Positions 35,043-45,248 are shown, counted from the first letter of the stretch. The stretch is 64,000 nt of DNA from Ideonella_A sakaiensis_A (GCF_048320135.1 NZ_CP182947.1:1488001-1552000); one strand, 5' to 3'. Notes: generated by a model from the sequence alone, not told the origin. Translations and numbers: made by a program.

Positions 35043-36014
35043 ATGGCGTTGTCCTCCGACGCGATGCTCAAAATGAAGTCCGACATGGACCAGGTCGATG
35101 CCGTCATCAAGCGACGGCTGGCGTCGAATGTCGCGTTGATCGACCAGATCGGCCGCTACATCATCGAGGCCGGTGGCAAGCGGATCCGCCCGCGGCTGGT
35201 GTTGCTGTTTTCCAGCGCACTCGGCTTCGAAGGCCCGGAGCGCCATGAACTCGCCGCCACCGTCGAGTTCATCCACACCGCGACGCTGCTGCACGACGAC
35301 GTCGTCGACGAATCGGCATTGCGCAGGGGGCGCGAGACCGCCAATGCAATGTTCGGCAATGCCGCCAGCGTGCTGGTCGGCGATTTCGTCTATTCGCGCG
35401 CCTTCCAGATGATGGTGTCGCTGAATCGGATGCGTGTGCTCGAGGTCCTCGCCGACGCGACCAACGTGATCGCCGAGGGCGAGGTGCTGCAGCTGATGAA
35501 CATGCACGACCCGGATCTCGCGGTCGACGACTATCTGCGCGTGATCCGCTTCAAGACCGCCAAGCTGTTCGAGGCCAGCGCGCGGCTCGGCGCCATCCTT
35601 GCCGAGGCTTCGCCGGAGATCGAGGAGGCCTGCGCGGATTACGGTCGCTGCCTCGGCACCGCATTCCAGCTGATCGACGACGTGCTCGACTACGAAGGCG
35701 CGACCACCGAACTCGGCAAGAACGTCGGTGACGACCTGCGTGAAGGCAAAACCACGCTGCCGCTGCTGCTCGCGATGTCGCGCGGCACGGATTCCGAGCG
35801 TTCGATGATCCGCCATGCGATCGAGCATGGCGAGGTGGCGCGCCTCGAGGAAATCGTCGGCATCGTCAGGCGCACCGGTGCGATCGAGGCGACCCGCGAG
35901 TCGGCGCGGACCGAAACCGAGAAGGCCCGGCAGTGCCTCGACATACTGCCTGCGTCGGATGCTCGAGAAGCTCTGCTAGAATTATGTTTTCGCTCAGTGG
36001 ACAGGTCGAAATGA
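35043..36014 (+). CDS. ispB: Polyprenyl (octaprenyl) diphosphate synthase
   Basis: A 323-residue trans-prenyltransferase making the ubiquinone side chain. The first Asp-rich motif is LLHDDVVDES and the second is LIDDVLDYEG, with GGKRIRPRLVLL near residue 40. The length equals E. coli IspB when the ATG at 35043 is used. A GTG at 35019 would add 8 residues and cannot be excluded, since neither start has a clear Shine-Dalgarno sequence. A tRNA-Pro gene follows 42 bp later. Confidence 0.95.
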   Translation: MALSSDAMLKMKSDMDQVDAVIKRRLASNVALIDQIGRYIIEAGGKRIRPRLVLLFSSALGFEGPERHELAATVEFIHTATLLHDDVVDESALRRGRETANAMFGNAASVLVGDFVYSRAFQMMVSLNRMRVLEVLADATNVIAEGEVLQLMNMHDPDLAVDDYLRVIRFKTAKLFEASARLGAILAEASPEIEEACADYGRCLGTAFQLIDDVLDYEGATTELGKNVGDDLREGKTTLPLLLAMSRGTDSERSMIRHAIEHGEVARLEEIVGIVRRTGAIEATRESARTETEKARQCLDILPASDAREALLELCFRSVDRSK

Positions 36015-36056
36015 CCATCCAGTGGCTGTTGCTGCAACGGTAACGGTACGCGAAAT

Positions 36057-36135
<79 letters not shown>

Positions 36136-36327
36136 TGGTTTATTCTGTCTGGTCCGCTGCGCGGGCCGCCGTGGTTGATTCGGCGGTCCGCGCGAGCGTG
36201 TGCCGGTCCGATTTACAGCATTCGCCGAATCGGCGATCATCTGCGGAACCATGGACATCATTTCCGTTCGATCGCCCTTGCGCCTGCCGAATTGCAGTTC
36301 TCTCCCGACCTCCGCCGCAACCACCGT

Positions 36328-36349
36328 CGCCTTCGCCTTCGCCTTCGCC
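36328..36349 (+). repeat. Hexamer tandem repeat in the pilB leader
   Basis: Three full copies of CGCCTT plus a partial fourth, ending 16 bp before the pilB ATG. It lies in the 232-bp gap between tRNA-Pro and pilB, which also contains a 13-bp palindrome (36223-36235) but no promoter I can define. Confidence 0.6.
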
Positions 36350-36365
36350 AGCCGATCGGACACCA

Positions 36366-38090
36366 ATGGCTGAAATGGATACGCTGACCGAATCAGCAGC
36401 TTCAGCCTTGTCCGGTGCTGCCCGGGTTCTCGTTCATGCCGGCAAGCTCGCACCCCGGGTCGCCGAGGAGATATCGAGAAAGGCGAAGGAACATAAATCG
36501 AGCTTCGTCGGCGAAGTGATCGCTGCCGGCGCGCTGACGCCGGGCGAACTCGCGCACACGCTGTCGAGCGCGCTGGCGCTGCCCTTGCTCGATCTGTCGA
36601 CGATCAGTGCCGAGCGACTGCCGCGCAACATCATCGACAGCCGGATGGCGCAGCAGTACCAGGTCGTCGTGCTCGGCAAGCGCGGCAACCGCCTGTTCAT
36701 CGGCGGCGCCGACCCGACTGATTCAGAGGCCGCCGAGCGGATCAAGTTCGCGACGCAGCTGACGCCGGAGTGGGTGCTGGTCGAGCACGACAAGCTGAGC
36801 CGCCTGGTCGAGTCGCAGACCGGCACGGCGGCCGAAGCGCTCGAAATCCTGACCTCGGGCGAATTCGAGTTCGACGTCACCGAAGAAGCGCCCGCGCAGG
36901 AAGCCGAAGCAACGACAACCGAGGTCGAAGACGCACCGGTGGTCCGCTTTCTGCAGAAGATGCTGATCGACGCGATCAATGCGCGTGCGTCCGACCTGCA
37001 CTTCGAACCGTACGAATACCACTACCGCGTCCGGTTCCGGATCGACGGCCAGTTGCGCGAGATCACGCAGCCGCCGATCGCGATCAAGGACAAGCTCGCA
37101 TCGCGGATCAAGGTGATCTCCCGGCTCGACATCTCCGAAAAACGGGTTCCGCAAGACGGCCGGATGAAGCTGAAGTTCGGCAGCAAGGCGATCGATTTCC
37201 GGGTCAGCACGCTGCCGACGCTGTTCGGCGAGAAGATCGTGATCCGTATCCTCGATCCCTCGAGCGCCAAGCTCGGCATCGATGCGCTCGGCTACGAGAA
37301 GATCGAGAAGGAGCGGCTGCTGACTGCGGTCGCACGGCCCTACGGCATGATCCTCGTCACCGGGCCGACCGGCTCGGGCAAGACGGTGTCGCTGTACACC
37401 TGCCTGAATATCCTGAACCAACCGGGCGTCAACATCGCGACCGTCGAGGATCCGGCCGAAATCAACCTGCCAGGCATCAACCAGGTCAATGTCAACGAGA
37501 AGGCAGGCCTGAGCTTCGCCACCGCGCTGCGCGCATTCCTGCGGCAGGATCCGGACATCATCATGGTCGGCGAAATCCGCGACCTCGAAACCGCCGACAT
37601 CGCGATCAAGGCCGCACAGACCGGACACCTGGTGTTGTCGACGCTGCACACCAACGATGCACCGACGACGCTGACGCGGCTGATGAACATGGGCGTGCCG
37701 CCGTTCAACATCGCGTCGAGCGTGTTGCTGATTTCCGCGCAGCGGCTGGCCCGCAAGCTGTGTGAAAACTGCAAGGCGGTGGTCGAATATCCGCGCGAGG
37801 CGATGATCAAGGCCGGTTTCACCGAAGCCGAACTCGACGGCAGCTGGCAGCCCTACAGGGCCGTCGGCTGCTCGGCGTGCACCAATGGATACAAGGGCCG
37901 CGTCGGCATCTATCAAGTTATGCCGATCAGCGACGAAATCCAGAAGATCATCCTCAGTGAAGGGACCGCACTCGACATCGCGGATCAGGCGCGGCGCGAA
38001 GGCGTCCGCGACCTTCGGCAATCCGGCCTGATCAAGGTAAAAGGCGGGGTCACGACGCTCGAGGAAGTGATTTCCGTGACCAACGAATGA
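36366..38090 (+). CDS. pilB: Type IV pilus assembly ATPase PilB
   Basis: A 574-residue GspE/PilB-family hexameric ATPase that powers pilus extension. An N-terminal MshEN/GspE_N domain (about 30-160) precedes the ATPase core with ASDLHFEPYE, the Walker A GPTGSGKT, the Asp-box VEDPAE, the Walker B IIMVGEIRD and the His-box STLHTNDA. A zinc-binding tetracysteine (CENC and CSAC) follows. The ATG at 36366 gives the normal length; it has only a weak ribosome binding site. Confidence 0.96.
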   Translation: MAEMDTLTESAASALSGAARVLVHAGKLAPRVAEEISRKAKEHKSSFVGEVIAAGALTPGELAHTLSSALALPLLDLSTISAERLPRNIIDSRMAQQYQVVVLGKRGNRLFIGGADPTDSEAAERIKFATQLTPEWVLVEHDKLSRLVESQTGTAAEALEILTSGEFEFDVTEEAPAQEAEATTTEVEDAPVVRFLQKMLIDAINARASDLHFEPYEYHYRVRFRIDGQLREITQPPIAIKDKLASRIKVISRLDISEKRVPQDGRMKLKFGSKAIDFRVSTLPTLFGEKIVIRILDPSSAKLGIDALGYEKIEKERLLTAVARPYGMILVTGPTGSGKTVSLYTCLNILNQPGVNIATVEDPAEINLPGINQVNVNEKAGLSFATALRAFLRQDPDIIMVGEIRDLETADIAIKAAQTGHLVLSTLHTNDAPTTLTRLMNMGVPPFNIASSVLLISAQRLARKLCENCKAVVEYPREAMIKAGFTEAELDGSWQPYRAVGCSACTNGYKGRVGIYQVMPISDEIQKIILSEGTALDIADQARREGVRDLRQSGLIKVKGGVTTLEEVISVTNE

Positions 38091-38229
38091 GGATCCGCGC
38101 CGAGACCGCGACCGTCCGCCGACAACGTGTCGGCGAATGGCGTCAATTGAGCCGACAATCGTCATTCATCGTCCGGTAGCGGCATTGCCGTTGGCCGGAA
38201 TTCAGTCAAGAACACTGACCGACAAGACC

Positions 38230-39450
38230 ATGGCGACTGCAGCGGCCGCACGCAACATCAAGGAAATTGTCTTCGAGTGGGAAGGCAAGGACAAGAACGG
38301 CAAGATCGTTCGCGGCGAGATGCGCGCCGGCGGCGAGGCCGTCGTCAGCGCCAGCCTGCGCCGGCAGGGCATTCTGGTCAGCAAGCTGAAGAAGCGCCGC
38401 ATGAGCGGCGGCAGCGCGATCAAGCAGAAGGACATCGCGATCTTCACCCGCCAGCTGTCGACGATGATGCGCGCCGGCGTGCCGCTGATCCAGTCGTTCG
38501 ACATCGTCGCCCGCGGCAGCACGAATCCGCGGATGACGCGGCTGCTGAACGATATCCGCAGCGATGTCGAGACCGGCACCAGCCTTTCCGCGGCATTTCG
38601 CAAGCATCCGCTGTATTTCGACGCGCTGTACTGCAACCTGGTCGAAGCCGGTGAAGCCGGCGGCATCCTCGAGACCCTGCTCGATCGCCTGGCGATCTAT
38701 CAGGAAAAGACGATGGCGATCAAGAACAAGATCAAGTCGGCGCTGATCTACCCGATCGCGGTGCTGGTCGTCGCCTTCGTCGTGCTGTCGGTGATCATGA
38801 TCTTCGTGATCCCGGCGTTCAAGGAGGTCTTCAGCTCGTTCGGCGCCGACCTGCCGACACCGACGCTGATCGTGATCAGCATGTCCGAATTCTTCGTCGC
38901 CTATTGGTGGGCGATCTTCGGCGTGCTCGGCGGCGGCGTCTATTTCTTCTTCCAGTCGTGGAAACGGTCGGAGAAGATGCAGAAGGCGATGGACCGGCTG
39001 CTGCTGCGCGTGCCGGTATTCGGCGACCTGGTCAAGAAGTCTGCGGTGGCGCGCTGGACGCGAACCTTGTCGACGATGTTCGCCGCCGGTGTGCCACTGG
39101 TCGAGGCCCTCGATTCGGTCGGCGGCGCCTCCGGCAATGCCGTCTTCGCCGAGGCGACCGAAAAGATCCAGCGCGATGTGTCGACCGGCGCTGCGCTGAC
39201 GACGGCAATGCAGACGACCGGTGTGTTCCCGACGATGGTGCTGCAGATGTGTGCGATCGGCGAGGAATCCGGCGCGCTCGACGGCATGCTCGCGAAGGCG
39301 GCCGAGTTTTATGAGGACGAGGTCGACGAGGCGGTCAAAGGCCTGTCGAGCCTGATGGAGCCGTTCATCATCGTGATCCTCGGCACACTGATCGGCGGCA
39401 TCGTCGTCGCAATGTACCTGCCCATCTTCAAGCTGGGACAGGTGGTGTGA
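38230..39450 (+). CDS. pilC: Type IV pilus inner-membrane platform protein PilC
   Basis: A 406-residue GspF/PilC protein with two homologous T2SSF domains. The first has FTRQLSTMMRAGVPLIQSFD, the second WTRTLSTMFAAGVPLVEALD, and membrane segments lie near residues 175-200, 225-245 and 380-400. It connects the PilB ATPase to the pilin subunits. Upstream in-frame starts only extend the leader. The stop overlaps the pilD GTG start (GTGA). Confidence 0.96.
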   Translation: MATAAAARNIKEIVFEWEGKDKNGKIVRGEMRAGGEAVVSASLRRQGILVSKLKKRRMSGGSAIKQKDIAIFTRQLSTMMRAGVPLIQSFDIVARGSTNPRMTRLLNDIRSDVETGTSLSAAFRKHPLYFDALYCNLVEAGEAGGILETLLDRLAIYQEKTMAIKNKIKSALIYPIAVLVVAFVVLSVIMIFVIPAFKEVFSSFGADLPTPTLIVISMSEFFVAYWWAIFGVLGGGVYFFFQSWKRSEKMQKAMDRLLLRVPVFGDLVKKSAVARWTRTLSTMFAAGVPLVEALDSVGGASGNAVFAEATEKIQRDVSTGAALTTAMQTTGVFPTMVLQMCAIGEESGALDGMLAKAAEFYEDEVDEAVKGLSSLMEPFIIVILGTLIGGIVVAMYLPIFKLGQVV

Positions 39451-40319
39451 ACCCGGCAGACTGGATGCCGCCACCGGAGTGGTTGTATTCGCCGTGGCTG
39501 CTGGCCGTGCTCGGCCTGGCGATCGGCAGTTTTCTGAATGTCGTGATCCACCGCCTGCCGCTGATCCTCGAGCGGCAGTGGAAGGCCGACAGTGCCGACA
39601 TGCTCGGCCTGCCCGCGCCGTCCGACGACACCGACCGGCCGATGACGCTGTCGCGGCCGCGGTCGCACTGCCCGGCGTGCAAGCAGCCGATTCCGTGGAC
39701 CAGCAATATTCCACTGATCAGCTACCTCGTCTTGCGCGGCCGTTGTGGCGCCTGTGGCGTCTCGATCCCATTGCGTTATCCGCTGGTCGAGGTGTTGTGC
39801 GCGCTGCTGTTCGCACTGGTTGCCTGGCGCTTCGGCGCGCAACCGGTGGCGCTGCTGTGGTGCGGCTTTGTCGCCGCACTGGTTGCGCTGGCGGGCATCG
39901 ACTGGGATACGACGCTGCTGCCCGACGACATCACGCTGCCGCTGCTGTGGGCCGGGCTGATCGCCGCCGCGCTCGGCTGGACGATCCCGCTGTCGCAGGC
40001 GCTGTGGGGCGCGGTCGCCGGCTACCTCTCGTTGTGGTCGGTGTACTGGCTGTTCAAGCTCGCAACGGGCAAGGAAGGCATGGGTTACGGCGACTTCAAG
40101 CTGCTGGCCGCGCTTGGCGCCTGGCTCGGCGCATCGATGATCGTGCCAATCGTGCTCGCCGCATCGGTGTTCGGCGCGGTGGTCGGTATCGGGATGAAGT
40201 TCGCCAATTCGCTTCGCGAGGGCCGCTATGTGCCGTTCGGCCCGTTTCTCGCCGCCGCAGGCATCGCGATCGTGTTGCTCGGGGAACCGCGGGTGCTCGG
40301 CTGGCTCGGATGGGCATGA
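39447..40319 (+). CDS. pilD: Prepilin peptidase / N-methyltransferase PilD
   Basis: A 290-residue polytopic protein. The N-terminal methylase part carries the two CxxC pairs HCPAC and RCGAC. The peptidase aspartates are in AGIDWDTTLLPD and GMGYGDFKLLAALGAWLG, the GxGD motif of type 4 prepilin peptidases. It cleaves and methylates prepilins and probably type II secretion pseudopilins. It starts at GTG and overlaps pilC by 4 bp. Confidence 0.97.
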   Translation: MNPADWMPPPEWLYSPWLLAVLGLAIGSFLNVVIHRLPLILERQWKADSADMLGLPAPSDDTDRPMTLSRPRSHCPACKQPIPWTSNIPLISYLVLRGRCGACGVSIPLRYPLVEVLCALLFALVAWRFGAQPVALLWCGFVAALVALAGIDWDTTLLPDDITLPLLWAGLIAAALGWTIPLSQALWGAVAGYLSLWSVYWLFKLATGKEGMGYGDFKLLAALGAWLGASMIVPIVLAASVFGAVVGIGMKFANSLREGRYVPFGPFLAAAGIAIVLLGEPRVLGWLGWA

Positions 40320-40329
40320 GGTTGGCCGA

Positions 40330-40947
40330 TTGACGACGCAGTCGACCCTGCAACCGCTGCGCATCGGACTGACCGGCGGAATCGGCAGCGGCAAGAGCAC
40401 GGTGGCGTCGCTGCTGGCCGGTCACGGCGCCGCGGTGATCGACAGCGATGCGATCGCGCGCCGCCTGACCGAGCCCGGCGGCGCGGCGATCGATGCGCTG
40501 CGTTCGGCCTTCGGTCCGCAGTTCATCGATGACTCGGGCGCCCTCGACCGCGACCGCATGCGTGCGCTCGTCTTTTCCGACACATCCGCGAAGCAACGGC
40601 TGGAGCAGATCCTGCACCCGCTGATCTTCGAACAGACCGAACAGCAAAGCCGGCTCAGCGCGGAATCGGTCAAGGTCTTCGATGTGCCGTTGCTGGTCGA
40701 GTCGAAACATTGGCGCAAACGGGTCGACCGCGTCTGGGTCGTCGACTGCCTCGAGCAGACGCAGGTCGAACGCGTGGTCAGCCGCTCCGGCTGGACGACC
40801 GACGCGGTGCATGCGGTGCTCGGCCGGCAGGCCAGCCGTGCACAGCGGCGCGCCGCTGCCGACGATGTCATCTTCAACGACGGCATCGGGCTCGACCAGC
40901 TGGCGCGGCAGGTCGAGCAGCTGTGGCGCCGTCTGTGCACCCGCTGA
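40330..40947 (+). CDS. coaE: Dephospho-CoA kinase
   Basis: A 205-residue kinase for the last step of coenzyme A synthesis, with the P-loop GLTGGIGSGKSTVA and the FDVPLLVES segment. The start is TTG at 40330: the conserved N-terminus begins right there, no ATG or GTG is in frame between the pilD stop and the P-loop, and GAGG lies eight bases upstream. The gene is 10 bp after pilD. Confidence 0.94.
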   Translation: MTTQSTLQPLRIGLTGGIGSGKSTVASLLAGHGAAVIDSDAIARRLTEPGGAAIDALRSAFGPQFIDDSGALDRDRMRALVFSDTSAKQRLEQILHPLIFEQTEQQSRLSAESVKVFDVPLLVESKHWRKRVDRVWVVDCLEQTQVERVVSRSGWTTDAVHAVLGRQASRAQRRAAADDVIFNDGIGLDQLARQVEQLWRRLCTR

Positions 40948-40997
40948 TCGGGCCGCGCTGCGGCTGAGCCGCGCCGCCCTGTGGAACAATCGACCTT

Positions 40998-41018
40998 TGC
41001 GTGCATCCGATGCACGCA
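40998..41018 (+). other. 9-bp perfect inverted repeat in the zapD leader
   Basis: TGCGTGCAT-CCG-ATGCACGCA, ending 10 bases before the AAGGAAAG ribosome binding site of zapD. As RNA it is a tight hairpin; as DNA it is a 21-bp palindrome. It could be an operator or a leader structure affecting zapD. Confidence 0.5.
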
Positions 41019-41040
41019 GTGACCTGCAAGGAAAGTCGCT

Positions 41041-41796
41041 TTGGTTCGCTACGAATACCCGTTCAACGAGAGCATCCGCACGATGCTCAGGGTCGAGCAC
41101 CTGTTTGATCGACTGGCGCAACTGATGCCGCGCGACGCCGCGGTCGACCATCATTTTGCGCTCGTGACGCTGTTCGAAATCATGGACGTCGCATCGCGCG
41201 CCGACCTCAAATCCGACGTGCTGAAGGAGCTCGAACGCTGCCGGATCGGCCTGACCGGCTTTCGCGGCAACCCGTCGATTTCGGAACAGTCGCTCGATGC
41301 AGTGATCGCCCGCCTCGACCACGCCTACGAAGGGCTGAACCAGTCTTCCGGCAAGGCCGGCCAGGCCTTGACGGCCAACGAGTGGCTGATGAGCATCCGC
41401 AGCCGTGTCAGCATCCCCGGCGGCACCTGTGAGTTCGATTTGCCGGCGTATTACGCCTGGCAACAGCAGGACGGCTCGCGCCGACGCAGCGACCTGCTGA
41501 ACTGGACCGGCTCGATGATGCCGCTTGCGGAAGCGCTGAGCCTGCTGCTGTCGCTGATCCGCGACTCGGGCGTGCCGCACAAGGTCGCGGCACCCGGCGG
41601 CCATTTCCAGCAGAGCCTGCCGACCGGCCGCAGCTTCAACCTGCTTCGTCTGCGCGTCGACGGCGATCTCGGCGTGGTGCCGGAAATCACCGTGCACCGT
41701 CTGCTGGTGTCTGTTCGCTGGTTGAAACAGGATCAGGAAGGCCGGCTCCGGCCCAGCCAGCAGGACGTTGCGTTCGAGCTGGCGCTGTGCAGCTGA
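41041..41796 (+). CDS. zapD: Cell division protein ZapD
   Basis: A 251-residue ZapD (YacF) that cross-links FtsZ filaments at the division site. It is recognised from VRYEYPFNESIRTMLRVEHLF at the N-terminus and from its place between coaE and yacG. The start is TTG at 41041, with AAGGAAAG upstream; this codon occupies the normal first position of the family. It is the second consecutive TTG-started gene. Confidence 0.94.
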   Translation: MVRYEYPFNESIRTMLRVEHLFDRLAQLMPRDAAVDHHFALVTLFEIMDVASRADLKSDVLKELERCRIGLTGFRGNPSISEQSLDAVIARLDHAYEGLNQSSGKAGQALTANEWLMSIRSRVSIPGGTCEFDLPAYYAWQQQDGSRRRSDLLNWTGSMMPLAEALSLLLSLIRDSGVPHKVAAPGGHFQQSLPTGRSFNLLRLRVDGDLGVVPEITVHRLLVSVRWLKQDQEGRLRPSQQDVAFELALCS

Positions 41797-41810
41797 GCGG
41801 GGGCAGGCGG

Positions 41811-42026
41811 ATGGATAAAGGCATTCCGGTGCGCATCGTCACCTGCCCGTGCTGCAAGGGGCCGAGTCGTTATGCGAGCGACAACCCCTATCGGCCATTT
41901 TGCAGTGAACGCTGCCGCAAGGTCGACCTGGGCGCCTGGGCGAGCGAGCGTTTCCGCGTCGGCGCCGAACCGGCAGAAGGCGCCGACGACGGCGCCGACA
42001 GTCCGCCGCAGCCGCCGCACCACTGA
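41811..42026 (+). CDS. yacG: DNA gyrase inhibitor / zinc-binding protein YacG
   Basis: A 71-residue YacG with four zinc-binding cysteines in TCPCCKGP and FCSERC, followed by RKVDLGAWASE. E. coli YacG binds GyrB and inhibits gyrase. The ATG at 41811 is chosen because a purine-rich GGGGGCAGGCGG precedes it. The coaE-zapD-yacG order is characteristic of proteobacteria. It is convergent with fpr. Confidence 0.95.
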   Translation: MDKGIPVRIVTCPCCKGPSRYASDNPYRPFCSERCRKVDLGAWASERFRVGAEPAEGADDGADSPPQPPHH

Positions 42027-42056
42027 TCGGCGTTGCCGGCGGCGGCGGGCGCCGCC

Positions 42057-42830
42057 TTATTGTTCGGCGAAAGCCCGCTCGATCACGAAGTGGCCGGGCT
42101 TCGAGGTATTGCCTTCGAGGAACGCGCGCTGCTCGAGCAGGTGCTTCAGATCACGCAACATTGCCGGGCTGCCGCAGATCATCACCCGGTCATTCGCCAC
42201 ATCGAGTTTCGGAATGGCGAGATCATCGAACAGCTTGCCGTTGTCGATCAGCTCGGTGATACGGCCCATGTTTCGGTATGACTCACGGGTGACCGTCGGG
42301 TAGTACAGCAGCTGGCTTTTCACCAGATCGCCGATCAGCTCATGCGCCGGCAGGTGTTCGGTCAGCAGGTCGTGATAGGCCAGTTCGTCGGCCTGCCGAA
42401 CGCCATGGACCAACACGATCTGCTCGAATTTTTCGTAGGTTTCCGGATCGCGGATGATGCTCATGAACGGCGCCAGCCCGGTGCCCGTCGACAGCAGATA
42501 CAGGCGTTTGCCCGGCAGCAGGTAGTCGATCACCAGCGTGCCGGTCGGCTTGCGGCCGACGATCACGGTATCTCCGACCTTGATGTGCTGCAGCCGCGAG
42601 GTCAGCGGACCATCGGGTACCTTGATGCTGAGGAATTCGAGGTGATCCTCGTAATTCGCACTGACGATGCTGTAGGCCCGCAGCAGCGGCTTGCCATCGA
42701 CACGCAGGCCGATCATCGTGAAATGGCCATTGCTGAACCGCAGCGCCTGGTCGCGCGTCGTTGTGAACGTGAACAGCTTGTTGGTCCAGTGATGCACGCT
42801 CAGCACGCGCTCTTCATTGAATGCACTCAT
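42057..42830 (-). CDS. fpr: Ferredoxin/flavodoxin-NADP+ reductase
   Basis: A 257-residue FNR-type flavoprotein. The FAD-binding motif is LRAYSIVSANYE, the NADP-binding signature is LLSTGTGLAPFMSIIRDPE, and the C-terminus ends in HFVIERAFAEQ, typical of the bacterial subclass. It transfers electrons between NADPH and ferredoxin or flavodoxin. The upstream region contains two inverted repeats and a candidate promoter. Confidence 0.95.
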   Translation of the reverse strand: MSAFNEERVLSVHHWTNKLFTFTTTRDQALRFSNGHFTMIGLRVDGKPLLRAYSIVSANYEDHLEFLSIKVPDGPLTSRLQHIKVGDTVIVGRKPTGTLVIDYLLPGKRLYLLSTGTGLAPFMSIIRDPETYEKFEQIVLVHGVRQADELAYHDLLTEHLPAHELIGDLVKSQLLYYPTVTRESYRNMGRITELIDNGKLFDDLAIPKLDVANDRVMICGSPAMLRDLKHLLEQRAFLEGNTSKPGHFVIERAFAEQ

Positions 42831-42841
42831 TTGTCGAGGAA

Positions 42842-42881
42842 GGGCTTCTCAGGGTAAGCCCCTGATGATGCCACTCATCAG
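42842..42881 (-). other. Two inverted repeats in the fpr leader
   Basis: GGGCTT/AAGCCC with an 8-base loop (42842-42861) and CTGATGA-TGCCAC-TCATCAG (42862-42881) lie side by side directly upstream of the fpr ATG. The second is a perfect 7-bp dyad. They could be RNA hairpins or operator sequences. Confidence 0.4.
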
Positions 42882-42912
42882 AAAGCCATCAAAGTTTTAA
42901 AAAGTTGGCTGT

Positions 42913-42942
42913 TTATTACTTTTGCGTCTGAACAGTCGGCAA
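42913..42942 (-). promoter_or_regulatory. Candidate fpr promoter
   Basis: On the minus strand TTGCCG and TAATAA are separated by 18 bases (four matches in each hexamer). Transcription would start near 42906, giving a leader of about 75 bases that contains both inverted repeats. The surrounding sequence is unusually AT-rich for this window. Confidence 0.35.
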
Positions 42943-42970
42943 TGTTCGCAGCGTCAGACACCGTCGCCCC

Positions 42971-42999
42971 CTTGAAACCTGTTTTCTCGACCCTATAAT
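42971..42999 (+). promoter_or_regulatory. groESL promoter, overlapping heat-shock (sigma-32) and sigma-70 elements
   Basis: CTTGAAA followed after 13 bases by CCCTATAAT fits the sigma-32 consensus. The same stretch reads TTGAAA-16-TATAAT for sigma-70. The predicted transcription start, near 43006, falls at the left edge of the CIRCE element. Confidence 0.75.
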
Positions 43000-43006
43000 T
43001 GCTTTG

Positions 43007-43033
43007 CTAGCACTCGTCGACCATGAGTGCTAA
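43007..43033 (+). promoter_or_regulatory. CIRCE operator (HrcA binding site)
   Basis: CTAGCACTC-N9-GAGTGCTAA matches the CIRCE consensus TTAGCACTC-N9-GAGTGCTAA with one mismatch in the left arm. It sits at the predicted transcription start of groESL, so HrcA would repress and heat would relieve. The hrcA gene itself is not in the window. Confidence 0.9.
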
Positions 43034-43131
43034 CGGCTCCGGCCTCGAATCGAATCGCGCTGCCTGTTGGCCGACGTGGTGGATTCCGGCCCTCTCAAAC
43101 AAGCTCTACCGAACCATCCCTAGGAGATGTC

Positions 43132-43422
43132 ATGAAACTTCGTCCTCTGCACGATCGCGTGATCGTCAAGCGCCTGGAACAGGAAACCAAGACCGCTTCC
43201 GGCATCGTGATCCCGGACAACGCCGCAGAGAAGCCCGACCAGGGCGAAGTCCTGGCCGTCGGCCCGGGCAAGCGCAGCGAGAAGTCTGGTGACTTCATTG
43301 CGCTGAACATCAAGGTCGGCGACCGCGTCCTGTTCGGCAAATACAGCGGCCAGACCGTCAAGGTCGACGGCGACGAACTGCTGGTGATGCGCGAGGAAGA
43401 CCTCTTCGCCGTCGTCGAGTAA
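43132..43422 (+). CDS. groES: Co-chaperonin GroES
   Basis: A 96-residue GroES with the N-terminal MKLRPLHDRVIVKRLE, the mobile-loop region ETKTASGIVIPDNAAEKP and LLVMREEDLFAVVE at the end. The heptamer caps GroEL. The ATG at 43132 has AGGAG upstream. It is under the CIRCE and heat-shock promoter and followed by groEL. Confidence 0.98.
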   Translation: MKLRPLHDRVIVKRLEQETKTASGIVIPDNAAEKPDQGEVLAVGPGKRSEKSGDFIALNIKVGDRVLFGKYSGQTVKVDGDELLVMREEDLFAVVE

Positions 43423-43459
43423 GCAGCACAAACCAAGGCTCGGCGCTTTGCGCTGTGGC

Positions 43460-43475
43460 GCCCGCACAGGCGGGC
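43460..43475 (+). other. Hairpin between groES and groEL
   Basis: GCCCGC-ACAG-GCGGGC in the 100-bp intercistronic region. No thymine run follows. Such hairpins often adjust the groES to groEL ratio through mRNA processing, but nothing here shows this directly. Confidence 0.35.
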
Positions 43476-43522
43476 AGCCAGTGTGAACTGCGCCTTTCCC
43501 ATCAAGAATTCGGAGAATACAA

Positions 43523-45172
<1,650 letters not shown>

Positions 45173-45248
45173 AATCCGCCGCGGTCCGGCTTCGGCCGGA
45201 CCCGGCTCGGCACCGGTCGATTCGACGGTTGCCACGCCTGCAAGACGA

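Noticed and set aside
36223..36235. 13-bp palindrome CGCCGA-A-TCGGCG in the pilB leader as an operator
   Set aside because: Short GC palindromes are common by chance at this base composition and no flanking promoter was found.
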